Positions 1 through 6,679 of a stretch of DNA of 9,440 nucleotides are shown here, piece by piece. The stretch's first letter is position 1; every line of letters starts with the position of its first letter. The position numbers and the translations under genes were made by a program. The notes below the pieces were generated by a model. It saw nothing but the letters and a program-made list of their open reading frames with translations, was not told the origin of the DNA and made no database searches. The stretch comes from Thermodesulfovibrionia bacterium (GTDB taxonomy: Bacteria; Nitrospirota; Thermodesulfovibrionia; UBA6902), in the NCBI GenBank assembly GCA_947258735.1, contig CAMYJJ010000111.1, positions 1 to 9,440 on the forward strand, written 5' to 3'.

Positions 1-2
1 AG

Positions 3-341
3 GCGTTAAGGACATCGCCTTATCGCGGATTCAGTTTTGAAGGATTTGTGATCGAGCAACTCATTCAGAAGTATTTGAAAGATGCTTTGAATCCTCTGAG
101 ATTTTACTTTTATAAAACATCACAGGGTGAAGAGATTGACCTGCTCGTGCAGGAGGGGAAGAACCTTACAGCTCATGAAATCAAAACATCTACTACGATT
201 GAGTCTGGAGAATTAAAAGGATTTCAACGGTCCATGGAGCAATTGAAACTAAAGAAGGGGATTGTTGTTTATTTTGGGAAAGAGGATTTTCGACTCAGCC
301 CTCAGATCGAAGTAAAGTCTGCAGAAAGCCTACTTGCCTAA
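3..341 (+). CDS. C-terminal part of a DUF4143-type AAA ATPase (5' end outside window)
   Basis: The reading frame is open from the left edge to a TAA at 339-341, so this is a 3' fragment and the GTG at 48 is probably not the true start. The visible residues begin A-L-R-T-S-P-Y-R-G-F-S-F-E-G-F-V-I-E-Q-L. The G-F-S-F-E-G-F-V-I-E-Q-L stretch matches the 'GxxFEgFVieqi' signature that opens the C-terminal DUF4143 domain of ATPases with an N-terminal P-loop AAA domain. It is followed by 'FYFYKTSQGEEIDLLVQ' and 'HEIKTSTT', the E-I-D-L-L and E-I-K-x-S residues of the nuclease-like fold in that domain. The Walker motifs would lie outside the window. These proteins are common, often horizontally spread, and of poorly defined function. 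The gene converges on the flagellar locus, is on the opposite strand, and shows no functional link to it. Confidence 0.8.
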   Translation, partial: ALRTSPYRGFSFEGFVIEQLIQKYLKDALNPLRFYFYKTSQGEEIDLLVQEGKNLTAHEIKTSTTIESGELKGFQRSMEQLKLKKGIVVYFGKEDFRLSPQIEVKSAESLLA

Positions 342-420
342 TGCACCATCTCATATCTAAAAAAAGGTTCTCTTGCAATTGGTTTGCTAACTTTCAACAA
401 AGACTGCAAGTTGGAATGTT

Positions 421-546
421 TTGGTAAATAGTCAAAATTTATCAAATGTCAAAAAAAAGGAAGAAATACTAAAATCAATTGCATTTTTTGAATCTCGATT
501 GAAAAAAATAAATGCCGAGCGGGATCAGTTGCCGTCATTCCCGTGA
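421..546 (+). pseudogene. Possible gene remnant cut by the inverted repeat
   Basis: An open frame from a TTG at 421 to TGA at 544-546 reads, in its middle, K-K-K-E-E-I-L-K-S-I-A-F-F-E-S-R-L-K-K-I-N-A-E-R-D-Q-L, followed by only four codons inside the repeat. The charged heptad-like pattern looks like an N-terminal coiled coil of a larger protein. The frame stops almost immediately after entering the inverted repeat at 534. No Shine-Dalgarno sequence or ATG is present, and the frame does not resume beyond 604. It could be a degraded 5' end of a gene interrupted by the repeat, or chance: 41 codons in AT-rich DNA is not significant alone. Confidence 0.2.
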
Positions 547-603
547 AAACGGGAATCCAGTCTTTTCAGGATGTTACTGGATACCCGCCTTCGCGGGTAT
601 GAC
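534..603. repeat. MITE-like inverted repeat with a dRS3-like core
   Basis: Two 28-base arms, 534-561 and 576-603, are imperfect inverted copies of each other (GTCAT..CCCG..CGGG.ATCCAGT against its complement) around a 14-base centre. Each arm is itself a hairpin. In the left arm ATTCCC and GGGAAT flank 8 bases (537-556), the arrangement called dRS3 in Neisseria. In the right arm ATACCCGC and GCGGGTAT flank CTTC (581-600), a strong tetraloop stem. Such elements are non-coding, dispersed in many copies, and thought to be mobilised in trans. Here the element sits between convergent genes, where its RNA could act as a bidirectional 3'-end barrier, although no T-run follows either stem. Confidence 0.8.
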
Positions 604-692
604 ATAATTATTGATCACAAAGAGTTTTTCAACAGCCTGTAAAGATACGAACCCATTCATAGACCGCAACGCATGTTTCGATTCCCACACGC

Positions 693-3437
693 TCATCCAT
701 ATCTCTTTTTCATGAAGGTAATCATGCTGTCAAGTCTGTGCTTATATGTATGTTCACGTAATACCCTGCTCCTGGCCTTTTCAGCAATCCCGTCTCTTGC
801 TGACTGATTGTTAAGATAATAGGTAACAAGCTCTGGAATTTCTTCCGTATTTTTATAGGTGACTACCTCGCCCGTATCAAACAGTTCATTCAGGCTTTCC
901 TGATAATCAGTAAGGAGAAAGGCACTGCATGCAGGTACATCAAAAACCCTCTGATTCACTGCCTCTCTCATCTGAAGACTTGTGGCATTGAAATTAATGC
1001 TGCAGGCATTATAAAGAAGAGGGAGCTCCCTGTAATAATTAAGTGGTTTTCGTATGTCAACACTATTTTCAAGGAGTCGTTCCCATTCCTTGTCACCATG
1101 TATTCTCAATCCATATTTCTTCAACCCCTGTATACATGCAAGCCTGTAGTTCATTGTTGCTTTCCAGATAACTGCAGCCTCAAAGTCCATTTTTTCCTGT
1201 GCACTCAATCCGTTTATTTCCATCTTTTCATCATCGCTCAGAAATTCCATTATGTTTCCGGACCTCTCAAATACAGTAGAGACCCTCTCAACTATATGCC
1301 TGACATTGTCATTGACAGCATCCATCCATTTTTCTACCGGTTCTACCATGGAATTCCCGACAAAGCTCACATCACACCGATATTTATTAATCCTCTTTCT
1401 CTGCTTTTTGGCATTCAGCGGTTTAAACATTTTTTCATCCGTGCCCAGAGGTAAATACTGTACCGACTCAAAACCCATTGTTTCCAGATTTTCCATGTAC
1501 GTTTTGTCCCATAGAAAAACAGATATCCATGGAGAAACATTTTCATTAAATGCTTCAATAATGAGTTTGGGACTGTCAACATACCATGAAGCAATCGGCA
1601 TATCAATAGATTTCAGAAATGATGTCAATACACCGTCCCTGTCAAAACCGAGATGATTAATGGTGAGCAGAAAATCAGGCTTGTATTCCAGTATTTTTTC
1701 TATTAAACCCGCAACAATTGCGTCTCCATTTCCATCCAGCTCAATCGGAACGCTATGGATGTTGTGATTAAGAGATACGCATGCTCTCCGTACTTCCTGA
1801 ACAAGAAAATACCCTGCATCAATCATAAGAATATTGGATTCTTCTTTTTGAAACTTGGGATATCTCAGTCTGTCCCACAGCTTTACAGAGGCCGTGTTTT
1901 TCAGAGCAGAACAGATAGGATCATAATATTCGGGATATGCCTTAACTACATGGGAAAAAGCAAACAGGGACAGAGGGACCATTCCGGATTTAATCTGAAT
2001 CCTTGTAATCTCTTTTATGGCCTCATTCGCCGGGTACCCGATGATAAAGGTAACGTTCTCCTCCACCTCCTGCGTGACCACGCCATGATGTCTGGCCCGC
2101 CGGTAAATTTCCGGATTGTCCTCAACAGCGATGACCTCTGTATCAGGAAACCTGTTCAGGAGTTCCTTTAAATGATACCCCAGTCCCAGCCCGAGCACTA
2201 CCAGAATGCCATTGCCGTCAAACTGGAAGGAATTGACAATATTCACGGCCTCGTTCTCAGGATCATAAATACTGTGAAGCGTATTCATGGACCCGTCATC
2301 TCTCTCAAGGCGCAGTGAGTTATTTCCGCATTTAGATTTGATTAATGTCATTTTACAATTGTCATTACCAGTCAGGCAGCTGTAAAGATCAAACCACTTA
2401 TGCGCGTTGGCCTCCAGCGTATAATGTTCCATGACTTCTCTATATGCATTATCAGCTATCTGCATTCTCTGATCATTATGTTCTATAAGATATGCCATGG
2501 CATTGTACCAGCTGTCAGGGTCATCATCGCAGATCAGGCCTGTTTTACCATCGTTCACAGAATCTGTGTATGGTGTTATTCGTGTATATATCCCCGGTAT
2601 TTTGCAGACAGCATATTCGAGATATTTGATATTGCTTTTACATGTATTGAAGGTATTTGTTACCAGGGGAGCAAGAGCGATATCTATATCCAGACCCTTC
2701 ATATATGCAGCAAATGCCCTGTAATCAGGAACAAGACTACTGACAAATTCTACGCCTTTCAAGCGGTGCAGCTCTGGAGTTATGCATCCCCAGAATTTGA
2801 ATACAACCATGTCCCCGTATCTGTCAATGACCTTTTCAATGGCAGGAAAGATCATATGAAGGTCTTTTTTATGCGTGGGGGTGCCGATATAGCCCACGAC
2901 CAGTCTCTCTTTAGGGGCATCAGGTTTCCATACATCTCTTCCCCATATGTCAAGGTCAATATAATTCGGAAGCACATAAATGTTTTTATTATAGATCGAC
3001 AGATTATCTCTTAATGTGTCGGTCGTTACGGTAACGGCGTCTGCTTCTCTCAGTGCATCAATAATCTGTTCTTTTTTATTTATAATCTTCTTGTTGGGAT
3101 TGTCATCCGGAATATCGATAAGCAGATCATCAATCTCATACACTATCTTCCTCCAGGGACTTTTTTGCTGCGCAAGGGATTTTGGAAAGAACGTGGTCCT
3201 CTGAACCAGTATGATATCTGAACTGTAGAGAGTGTCTTTCTTCATTTTGACTATACCACGTTCCCTGACCAGCGGCAGATGCAGATCTACCCGGTCCATG
3301 AGCTTGCTTAACGGGCCGATGACCCTGATTTCAGGGCATGCGTATTCCAGATGGTCGAGTGATATATAAGATACGTTCAGATTATTATTTTTTATTTTAT
3401 GCTGCGCGTTTCTCTCTTTATTCTCTGTTACTATCAT
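693..3437 (-). CDS. Fused glycosyltransferase: GT4, Rossmann-like domain, CgeB-like GT
   Basis: The 914-residue protein has three parts. Residues about 20-355 form a GT4-like glycosyltransferase: 'YEIDDLL' near 100, 'VGYIGTPTHKKDL' near 181, and 'SNIKYLEYAVCKIPGIY' at 268-284. C266 occupies the first position of the usual E-x7-E pair and only E274 is acidic. Residues about 385-500 hold a glycine-rich Rossmann turn (VVLGLGLGYHLKELL, 413-427) with an acidic strand end (VIAVEDNPE), resembling the N-terminal region of motility accessory factor (Maf/DUF115) proteins. Residues about 535-912 resemble the CgeB family (DUF3880 plus Glyco_trans_1_2), with 'FLLTDYQESLNELFDTGE' and 'HTYKHRL' near the end. 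No signal peptide or membrane segment is evident, so it is likely cytoplasmic. The ATG overlaps the upstream stop codon and lacks a good Shine-Dalgarno, implying translational coupling. The inferred role is addition of two sugars to a flagellin or surface glycan; donor and acceptor are unknown. Confidence 0.85.
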   Translation of the reverse strand: MIVTENKERNAQHKIKNNNLNVSYISLDHLEYACPEIRVIGPLSKLMDRVDLHLPLVRERGIVKMKKDTLYSSDIILVQRTTFFPKSLAQQKSPWRKIVYEIDDLLIDIPDDNPNKKIINKKEQIIDALREADAVTVTTDTLRDNLSIYNKNIYVLPNYIDLDIWGRDVWKPDAPKERLVVGYIGTPTHKKDLHMIFPAIEKVIDRYGDMVVFKFWGCITPELHRLKGVEFVSSLVPDYRAFAAYMKGLDIDIALAPLVTNTFNTCKSNIKYLEYAVCKIPGIYTRITPYTDSVNDGKTGLICDDDPDSWYNAMAYLIEHNDQRMQIADNAYREVMEHYTLEANAHKWFDLYSCLTGNDNCKMTLIKSKCGNNSLRLERDDGSMNTLHSIYDPENEAVNIVNSFQFDGNGILVVLGLGLGYHLKELLNRFPDTEVIAVEDNPEIYRRARHHGVVTQEVEENVTFIIGYPANEAIKEITRIQIKSGMVPLSLFAFSHVVKAYPEYYDPICSALKNTASVKLWDRLRYPKFQKEESNILMIDAGYFLVQEVRRACVSLNHNIHSVPIELDGNGDAIVAGLIEKILEYKPDFLLTINHLGFDRDGVLTSFLKSIDMPIASWYVDSPKLIIEAFNENVSPWISVFLWDKTYMENLETMGFESVQYLPLGTDEKMFKPLNAKKQRKRINKYRCDVSFVGNSMVEPVEKWMDAVNDNVRHIVERVSTVFERSGNIMEFLSDDEKMEINGLSAQEKMDFEAAVIWKATMNYRLACIQGLKKYGLRIHGDKEWERLLENSVDIRKPLNYYRELPLLYNACSINFNATSLQMREAVNQRVFDVPACSAFLLTDYQESLNELFDTGEVVTYKNTEEIPELVTYYLNNQSARDGIAEKARSRVLREHTYKHRLDSMITFMKKRYG
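3434..3437 (-). promoter_or_regulatory. ATGA stop/start overlap (translational coupling)
   Basis: On the minus strand the four bases ATGA contain both the start ATG (3437-3435) of the double glycosyltransferase and the stop TGA (3436-3434) of the radical SAM protein. There is no clear ribosome binding site just upstream of this ATG, so translation of the second gene probably depends on ribosomes finishing the first. This supports the chosen start and a common transcript. Confidence 0.75.
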
Positions 3438-5902
3438 GATGCGCTGCTGGGTAATGCATCGAGGTTTGTCTTTGCCCCGGAATGGTCCGGATCAACAGCA
3501 AGTGTTTTGATGAACCATTTCCTTGCCGATTGATAGTCCCCTGACTGAAAGCTCAATACTCCGAGATTATTCAGGGCATCTCCGTGTATCGGGTCTAACA
3601 ATAATGCCTTTTCAAAATAGAGACCGGCGCTCTCGGCAGCTCCAAGGTTAAAACAGAGTTCACCAACTTTCACCAGTAAACCGGCTGAATCAGTATCATA
3701 TTTCAGACCTTCCATGAACCCGTCCAAAGCCTCGGTTTTATTGTTAACAGTGGTAGTGAGCTGGTTTATCTCCTGCTTGTAACTCCTGACTGCTGATTCA
3801 AGGTTCGAGATAAGGATCTCCTTCCTGTGAATAAGTTGTCCCTGATCATCAGTATGGGAGACCGTTTCTGCACTGTCATGCCGGGTATCTTTATATTCTC
3901 TGTTTTTCTTTTTCCGTATTACTATGGTAAATCCATTTCCAACCTTATCATCAACATCCTGGACCTCAACGATTTCCCATTTCACAAATGTATCATTCAT
4001 CCAGTCTGCAAGTTCCAGAATGTCTTCAGTAATCCAGCAGTGATCGTGCCCGTGAGGATCACCATGCGGCTCAGTATTATTTGTAATGAAATCCTTTATC
4101 AGGTGCGTTAACAGGGTCCGGTCTTTATGTTTATCAAAGGTCCTTTCCTTATGAGGCACAATCATGAAAATTATTCCTCCGGGCATTAATAACCTGTCCC
4201 ATTCAAGCAGGGCCTTAATTGGATCGGAAAAGTGCTCTAACACATGGGAACTGAGTATGAATTCCTGACTTCCGTCCGGTAGCGGAATATCATCACCGAA
4301 TGAAACAATATCTACCCTTGATGCCGTACCGCATATCTTTACTTCTTCTTTTTTAAACTCTGTATTCATATCATTCGTAAAATCAACATTCAGGGTGTTT
4401 AATCCAAACGGGTTGTGGGCTGAACCTCCAATCTCAATACCATTGCCAACGCAATATTTATGCGCTGCAGCCGATTCAGGAAAAAAGAAGGGATACGGCA
4501 ATGGATCTTCGTCAGTTTCCGGCAGGGAAATGAGTTTATCGATCTCCTCTTCGTATCCGGATATGATCTCGTATAATCTTTTTTCAGGCAGGGTATGTTC
4601 ATTAAGATATATACTGTTGTTGGTCTGTCTATACTCCACCCACTCTTTAAAACTGCTTATATTGGATTGACGATAGGAGGCAAAAACTGCCAGCCTCTGC
4701 CAGTCAAATGAAGCAGGTTCGATCACTCCCTGCTGAACAGCATTCTCCCACACCTCTGTTCCGGGCATGGGCATTAATATGTTGACTGCCGAACCCGGCA
4801 GCAGTTTACCGGCAGATATATTTCTTAAAATAAATTCATATGTGGCCCTTACTTCTTCTTCTGTTTCTGTTGGAAACCCTATAATGAAAGAGCATAGAGC
4901 AGGAATACCATATGTGTGAAGCATATCAAGGGCAGTCTGGTTCTGAGCAGAGACTGTGTTTTTTTGCATTAATGACAGTATGCGGTCCGAGGCCGATTCT
5001 GCACCAAAGCAGACGGTCCGGACAGTCAGCCTCTTTATTGATCTGCAGAGATCCTCAGTAATCAGGTTAGCCCTTACCGCAAAAGAAAATTCAATTTTTC
5101 TATTCAGGCCGTTGCGCTCAAGCAGGTCACATATTTTATTGAACCTGGACAGATTCACGACAAAAAGATCGTCCTGTATCGGGATATGCGTGGTATCCGG
5201 GAACTGTTCCACTATCCGCTCTATCTCTTCCACAACATATTCTGCGCTGAAAAACCTGAGGTTCCCCCAGAATGCCGTGCTGCTGCAGAACGTGCATTTA
5301 TATGGGCACCCCCTTGCAGTAAAAATATATTGCGTATCTCCGGAATGCCTGTGAGGATGAGGCAGACAGTCCAGCGGGGTTATCGGTTCTCTCATGCCAG
5401 TCTTTATGACACTGCCATTTCTCCAGAATGCAATCCCGTTTATATTGTCCAGTTTTTCCAGATTCAGAGAGAGTCCGTGACGTTGTACATGCTCGACGAT
5501 CTCAAGAAACGTCTGTTCCCCCTCACCCAATACTGCAAGATCAAAGCTTTTATCAAGGGTCTCGGGCAGATATGATATGTGGTGGCCGCCGAGAACAGTT
5601 ATTACATTTTTGTTTTTTGACCTGGCCTTTCCGGCTATTTCAACAGCAGCTGCATAATCCTGTGAGGTAGATGATATTGCTACAATATCGAACAATTCAG
5701 GGGTATCAGCGTCTGCACATAGATGCATATCAACATGACTACGCAGGTGCATGTCAAGATATGCTTTAAGATAGCCAAAGGCCAGTGGTTTAAACCAATG
5801 AACATCTACTTCATTGGTTGCATGGACAAACCCGATTTTGAGCTTTTTTTCTGTTATCTCTTCACTTGATAGTGACGTTATGCCATTTGCAAGATTCTGC
5901 AT
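3434..5902 (-). CDS. B12-binding radical SAM / class I methyltransferase / TPR fusion protein
   Basis: The 822-residue protein has four parts. Residues about 22-140 resemble a cobalamin-binding domain of the B12/radical SAM class, with 'VLGGHH' near 103 and 'LGEGEQTF' near 125; the classical DxHxxG is not visible, as in many class B members. Residues about 190-400 are a radical SAM core with C199-x3-C203-x2-C206 (G-C-P-Y-K-C-T-F-C) to bind the 4Fe-4S cluster, and 'IIGFPTETEEE' near 340. Residues about 470-665 are a class I SAM methyltransferase of a type common in polysaccharide clusters, with 'GIEIGGSAHNPFG' and 'SSHVLEHFSDPIKALLEW'. Residues about 690-730 look coiled-coil, followed by two to three TPR units ending near 815. 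GAGGAAG (5907-5913) sits 4 bases before the ATG and supports the start. The gene lies 99 bases after fliS and overlaps the next gene. It probably methylates a sugar or flagellin at one or two positions; the substrate is inferred from context only. Confidence 0.87.
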   Translation of the reverse strand: MQNLANGITSLSSEEITEKKLKIGFVHATNEVDVHWFKPLAFGYLKAYLDMHLRSHVDMHLCADADTPELFDIVAISSTSQDYAAAVEIAGKARSKNKNVITVLGGHHISYLPETLDKSFDLAVLGEGEQTFLEIVEHVQRHGLSLNLEKLDNINGIAFWRNGSVIKTGMREPITPLDCLPHPHRHSGDTQYIFTARGCPYKCTFCSSTAFWGNLRFFSAEYVVEEIERIVEQFPDTTHIPIQDDLFVVNLSRFNKICDLLERNGLNRKIEFSFAVRANLITEDLCRSIKRLTVRTVCFGAESASDRILSLMQKNTVSAQNQTALDMLHTYGIPALCSFIIGFPTETEEEVRATYEFILRNISAGKLLPGSAVNILMPMPGTEVWENAVQQGVIEPASFDWQRLAVFASYRQSNISSFKEWVEYRQTNNSIYLNEHTLPEKRLYEIISGYEEEIDKLISLPETDEDPLPYPFFFPESAAAHKYCVGNGIEIGGSAHNPFGLNTLNVDFTNDMNTEFKKEEVKICGTASRVDIVSFGDDIPLPDGSQEFILSSHVLEHFSDPIKALLEWDRLLMPGGIIFMIVPHKERTFDKHKDRTLLTHLIKDFITNNTEPHGDPHGHDHCWITEDILELADWMNDTFVKWEIVEVQDVDDKVGNGFTIVIRKKKNREYKDTRHDSAETVSHTDDQGQLIHRKEILISNLESAVRSYKQEINQLTTTVNNKTEALDGFMEGLKYDTDSAGLLVKVGELCFNLGAAESAGLYFEKALLLDPIHGDALNNLGVLSFQSGDYQSARKWFIKTLAVDPDHSGAKTNLDALPSSAS

Positions 5903-6001
5903 ATTACTTCCTCTTTCCTGACCATTTGAAATCCGTTTCTTCCTGTATGAGATGTCAAATATATGTTGATCGTCAATTATTTGAAGCGGGCAGACATCTG
6001 C

Positions 6002-6373
6002 TTATGCCTTCTCAGCTTCCTGGATTTCATGCCAGGCTCCTCGTAATATTTCCACTACTTTTTCAGCATCATTCAGGGCATCACGGTTATTGCTTATGTC
6101 CGCCTTGGCAAGACTTTCCAGAACAAATCCATAGAGGTTCTTAAGGTTTGTGGCAATTTCCCCGCCTTCCATATCAATAGACCCGGACAGTTCATGGACG
6201 ATGGCTGTTGTCTTTTTTATATAAAGAGACTTGCCGATTGAATCTCCTCTGTCCATTTTTTCCCTTGCCTTTGCAATAAAATTAACGGCCCCGTCATAAA
6301 GCATGGTAACCACCTGGATCCTGTCAGAATCTCTTACCTCCTGTTTTGCTTTTAATGTTGTAACACTCTCCAT
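6002..6373 (-). CDS. fliS: Flagellar secretion chaperone FliS
   Basis: The 123-residue, all-helical protein has normal length for FliS. Characteristic stretches are 'VVTMLYDGAVNFIAKA' (residues 21-36), the helix containing 'KKTTAIVHELSGSIDMEGGEIA', then 'NLKNLYGFVLESLAKADI' and the C-terminal 'VEILRGAWHEI'. FliS binds the C-terminal disordered end of flagellin in the cytoplasm, prevents premature polymerisation and delivers it to the flagellar type III export gate. The N-terminus lacks the typical A-Y-x-x-Y motif. The start is fixed by a near-perfect Shine-Dalgarno (AAGGAGGA, 6379-6386) five bases before the ATG. fliD and fliC, its usual neighbours, are not in the window; instead large glycan enzymes flank it. 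It appears to be the first gene of an operon that continues into the radical SAM and glycosyltransferase genes. Confidence 0.94.
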   Translation of the reverse strand: MESVTTLKAKQEVRDSDRIQVVTMLYDGAVNFIAKAREKMDRGDSIGKSLYIKKTTAIVHELSGSIDMEGGEIATNLKNLYGFVLESLAKADISNNRDALNDAEKVVEILRGAWHEIQEAEKA

Positions 6374-6378
6374 TGCTA

Positions 6379-6386
6379 TCCTCCTT
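6379..6386 (-). promoter_or_regulatory. Strong Shine-Dalgarno of fliS
   Basis: AAGGAGGA on the minus strand lies five bases before the fliS ATG. It matches the 16S rRNA anti-Shine-Dalgarno almost fully and is by eye the strongest ribosome binding site in the window, fitting a chaperone that must keep pace with abundant flagellin. Confidence 0.85.
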
Positions 6387-6422
6387 TATGATAAATTGAT
6401 ACTCATAATCATTTAATTCATT

Positions 6423-6438
6423 TGCAATATTTGTACCT
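6423..6438 (-). promoter_or_regulatory. Candidate sigma-54 promoter upstream of fliS
   Basis: The minus-strand sequence AGGTACAAATATTGCA has GG and GC separated by exactly 10 bases and a full TTGCA -12 element, against the consensus TGGCAC-N5-TTGCA. Two of the six -24 positions differ (A for T, T for C). It would start a transcript near 6412, giving a leader of about 38 bases before fliS with room for the Shine-Dalgarno. Sigma-54 drives many middle and late flagellar operons in Gram-negative bacteria. No convincing sigma-28 or sigma-70 promoter was seen in the same gap. The region is AT-rich, so a chance match is possible. Confidence 0.4.
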
Positions 6439-6679
6439 GAATTTTATAAAATTAAAATCCTGTTATATATTCCATGTCGTTCAAGGAACAATATTATGTG
6501 TACATCTTTAACTTCATAGATTATAAAGATAAATCTTTCCTGGCTGATGCATGATAAAAAAGGTTAAAACATCGGACGACATCCCTGCACATAAGCATTC
6601 GGCAAGCTTGTCCCGGTTGAGAAAACTTTTCCCCTCTCATAACAGCATGACATCCGGAAATGTAATTGATTGTCTTTCA

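Larger units (their letters stand above)
342..692. other. Intergenic region between convergent genes
   Basis: About 350 bases lie between the TAA of the + strand ATPase fragment and the TGA of the minus-strand glycosyltransferase. The left part (342-533) is AT-rich and contains a short open frame that may be a gene remnant. The middle (534-603) is a near-perfect inverted repeat. The right part carries an 18-base string, GAGTTTTTCAACAGCCTG (622-639), which resembles sequence often found at the ends of repeats or insertion sequences in proteobacteria (recalled, not searched). No intact gene, tRNA or classic hairpin-plus-T-run terminator was found. Confidence 0.6.
6374..6679. other. AT-rich intergenic region upstream of fliS
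   Basis: About 306 bases separate fliS from the upstream glycosyltransferase gene. Near fliS the region holds the Shine-Dalgarno and the possible sigma-54 promoter. Further upstream there is only a 6-base stem, AAAGAT-TT-ATCTTT (minus strand, around 6525-6538), with no T-run suited to a terminator. The upstream gene stops with TAATGA, so a 38-codon frame (6680-6564) begins at the overlapping ATG, but it has no recognisable features. Nothing resembling a riboswitch or an RNA gene was recognised. Confidence 0.5.

Noticed and set aside
581..600. GC-rich hairpin (ATACCCGC-CTTC-GCGGGTAT) as a Rho-independent terminator for the minus-strand operon.
   Set aside because: No T-run follows on either strand. 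It is better explained as one arm of the inverted repeat, although it may still slow transcription.
1098..5670. Several + strand frames of 60-200 codons lying opposite the two large minus-strand genes.
   Set aside because: They are antisense to clearly conserved coding sequence, have no recognisable domains, and have odd composition (rich in C, I, F and S), as expected for shadows.
5990..6001. GCAGA-CA-TCTGC palindrome just after the fliS stop codon.
   Set aside because: A 5-base stem with a 2-base loop is too tight to fold, and no T-run follows.
6374..6420. Sigma-28 flagellar promoter (TAAA ... GATAA type) close to fliS.
   Set aside because: TAAA and TATCATAA strings occur, but the spacing is wrong and the -10 would overlap the Shine-Dalgarno region.
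6564..6660. Cyclic-di-GMP (GEMM) or other riboswitch in the gap before fliS.
   Set aside because: None of the conserved core strings or the expected paired stems could be found.
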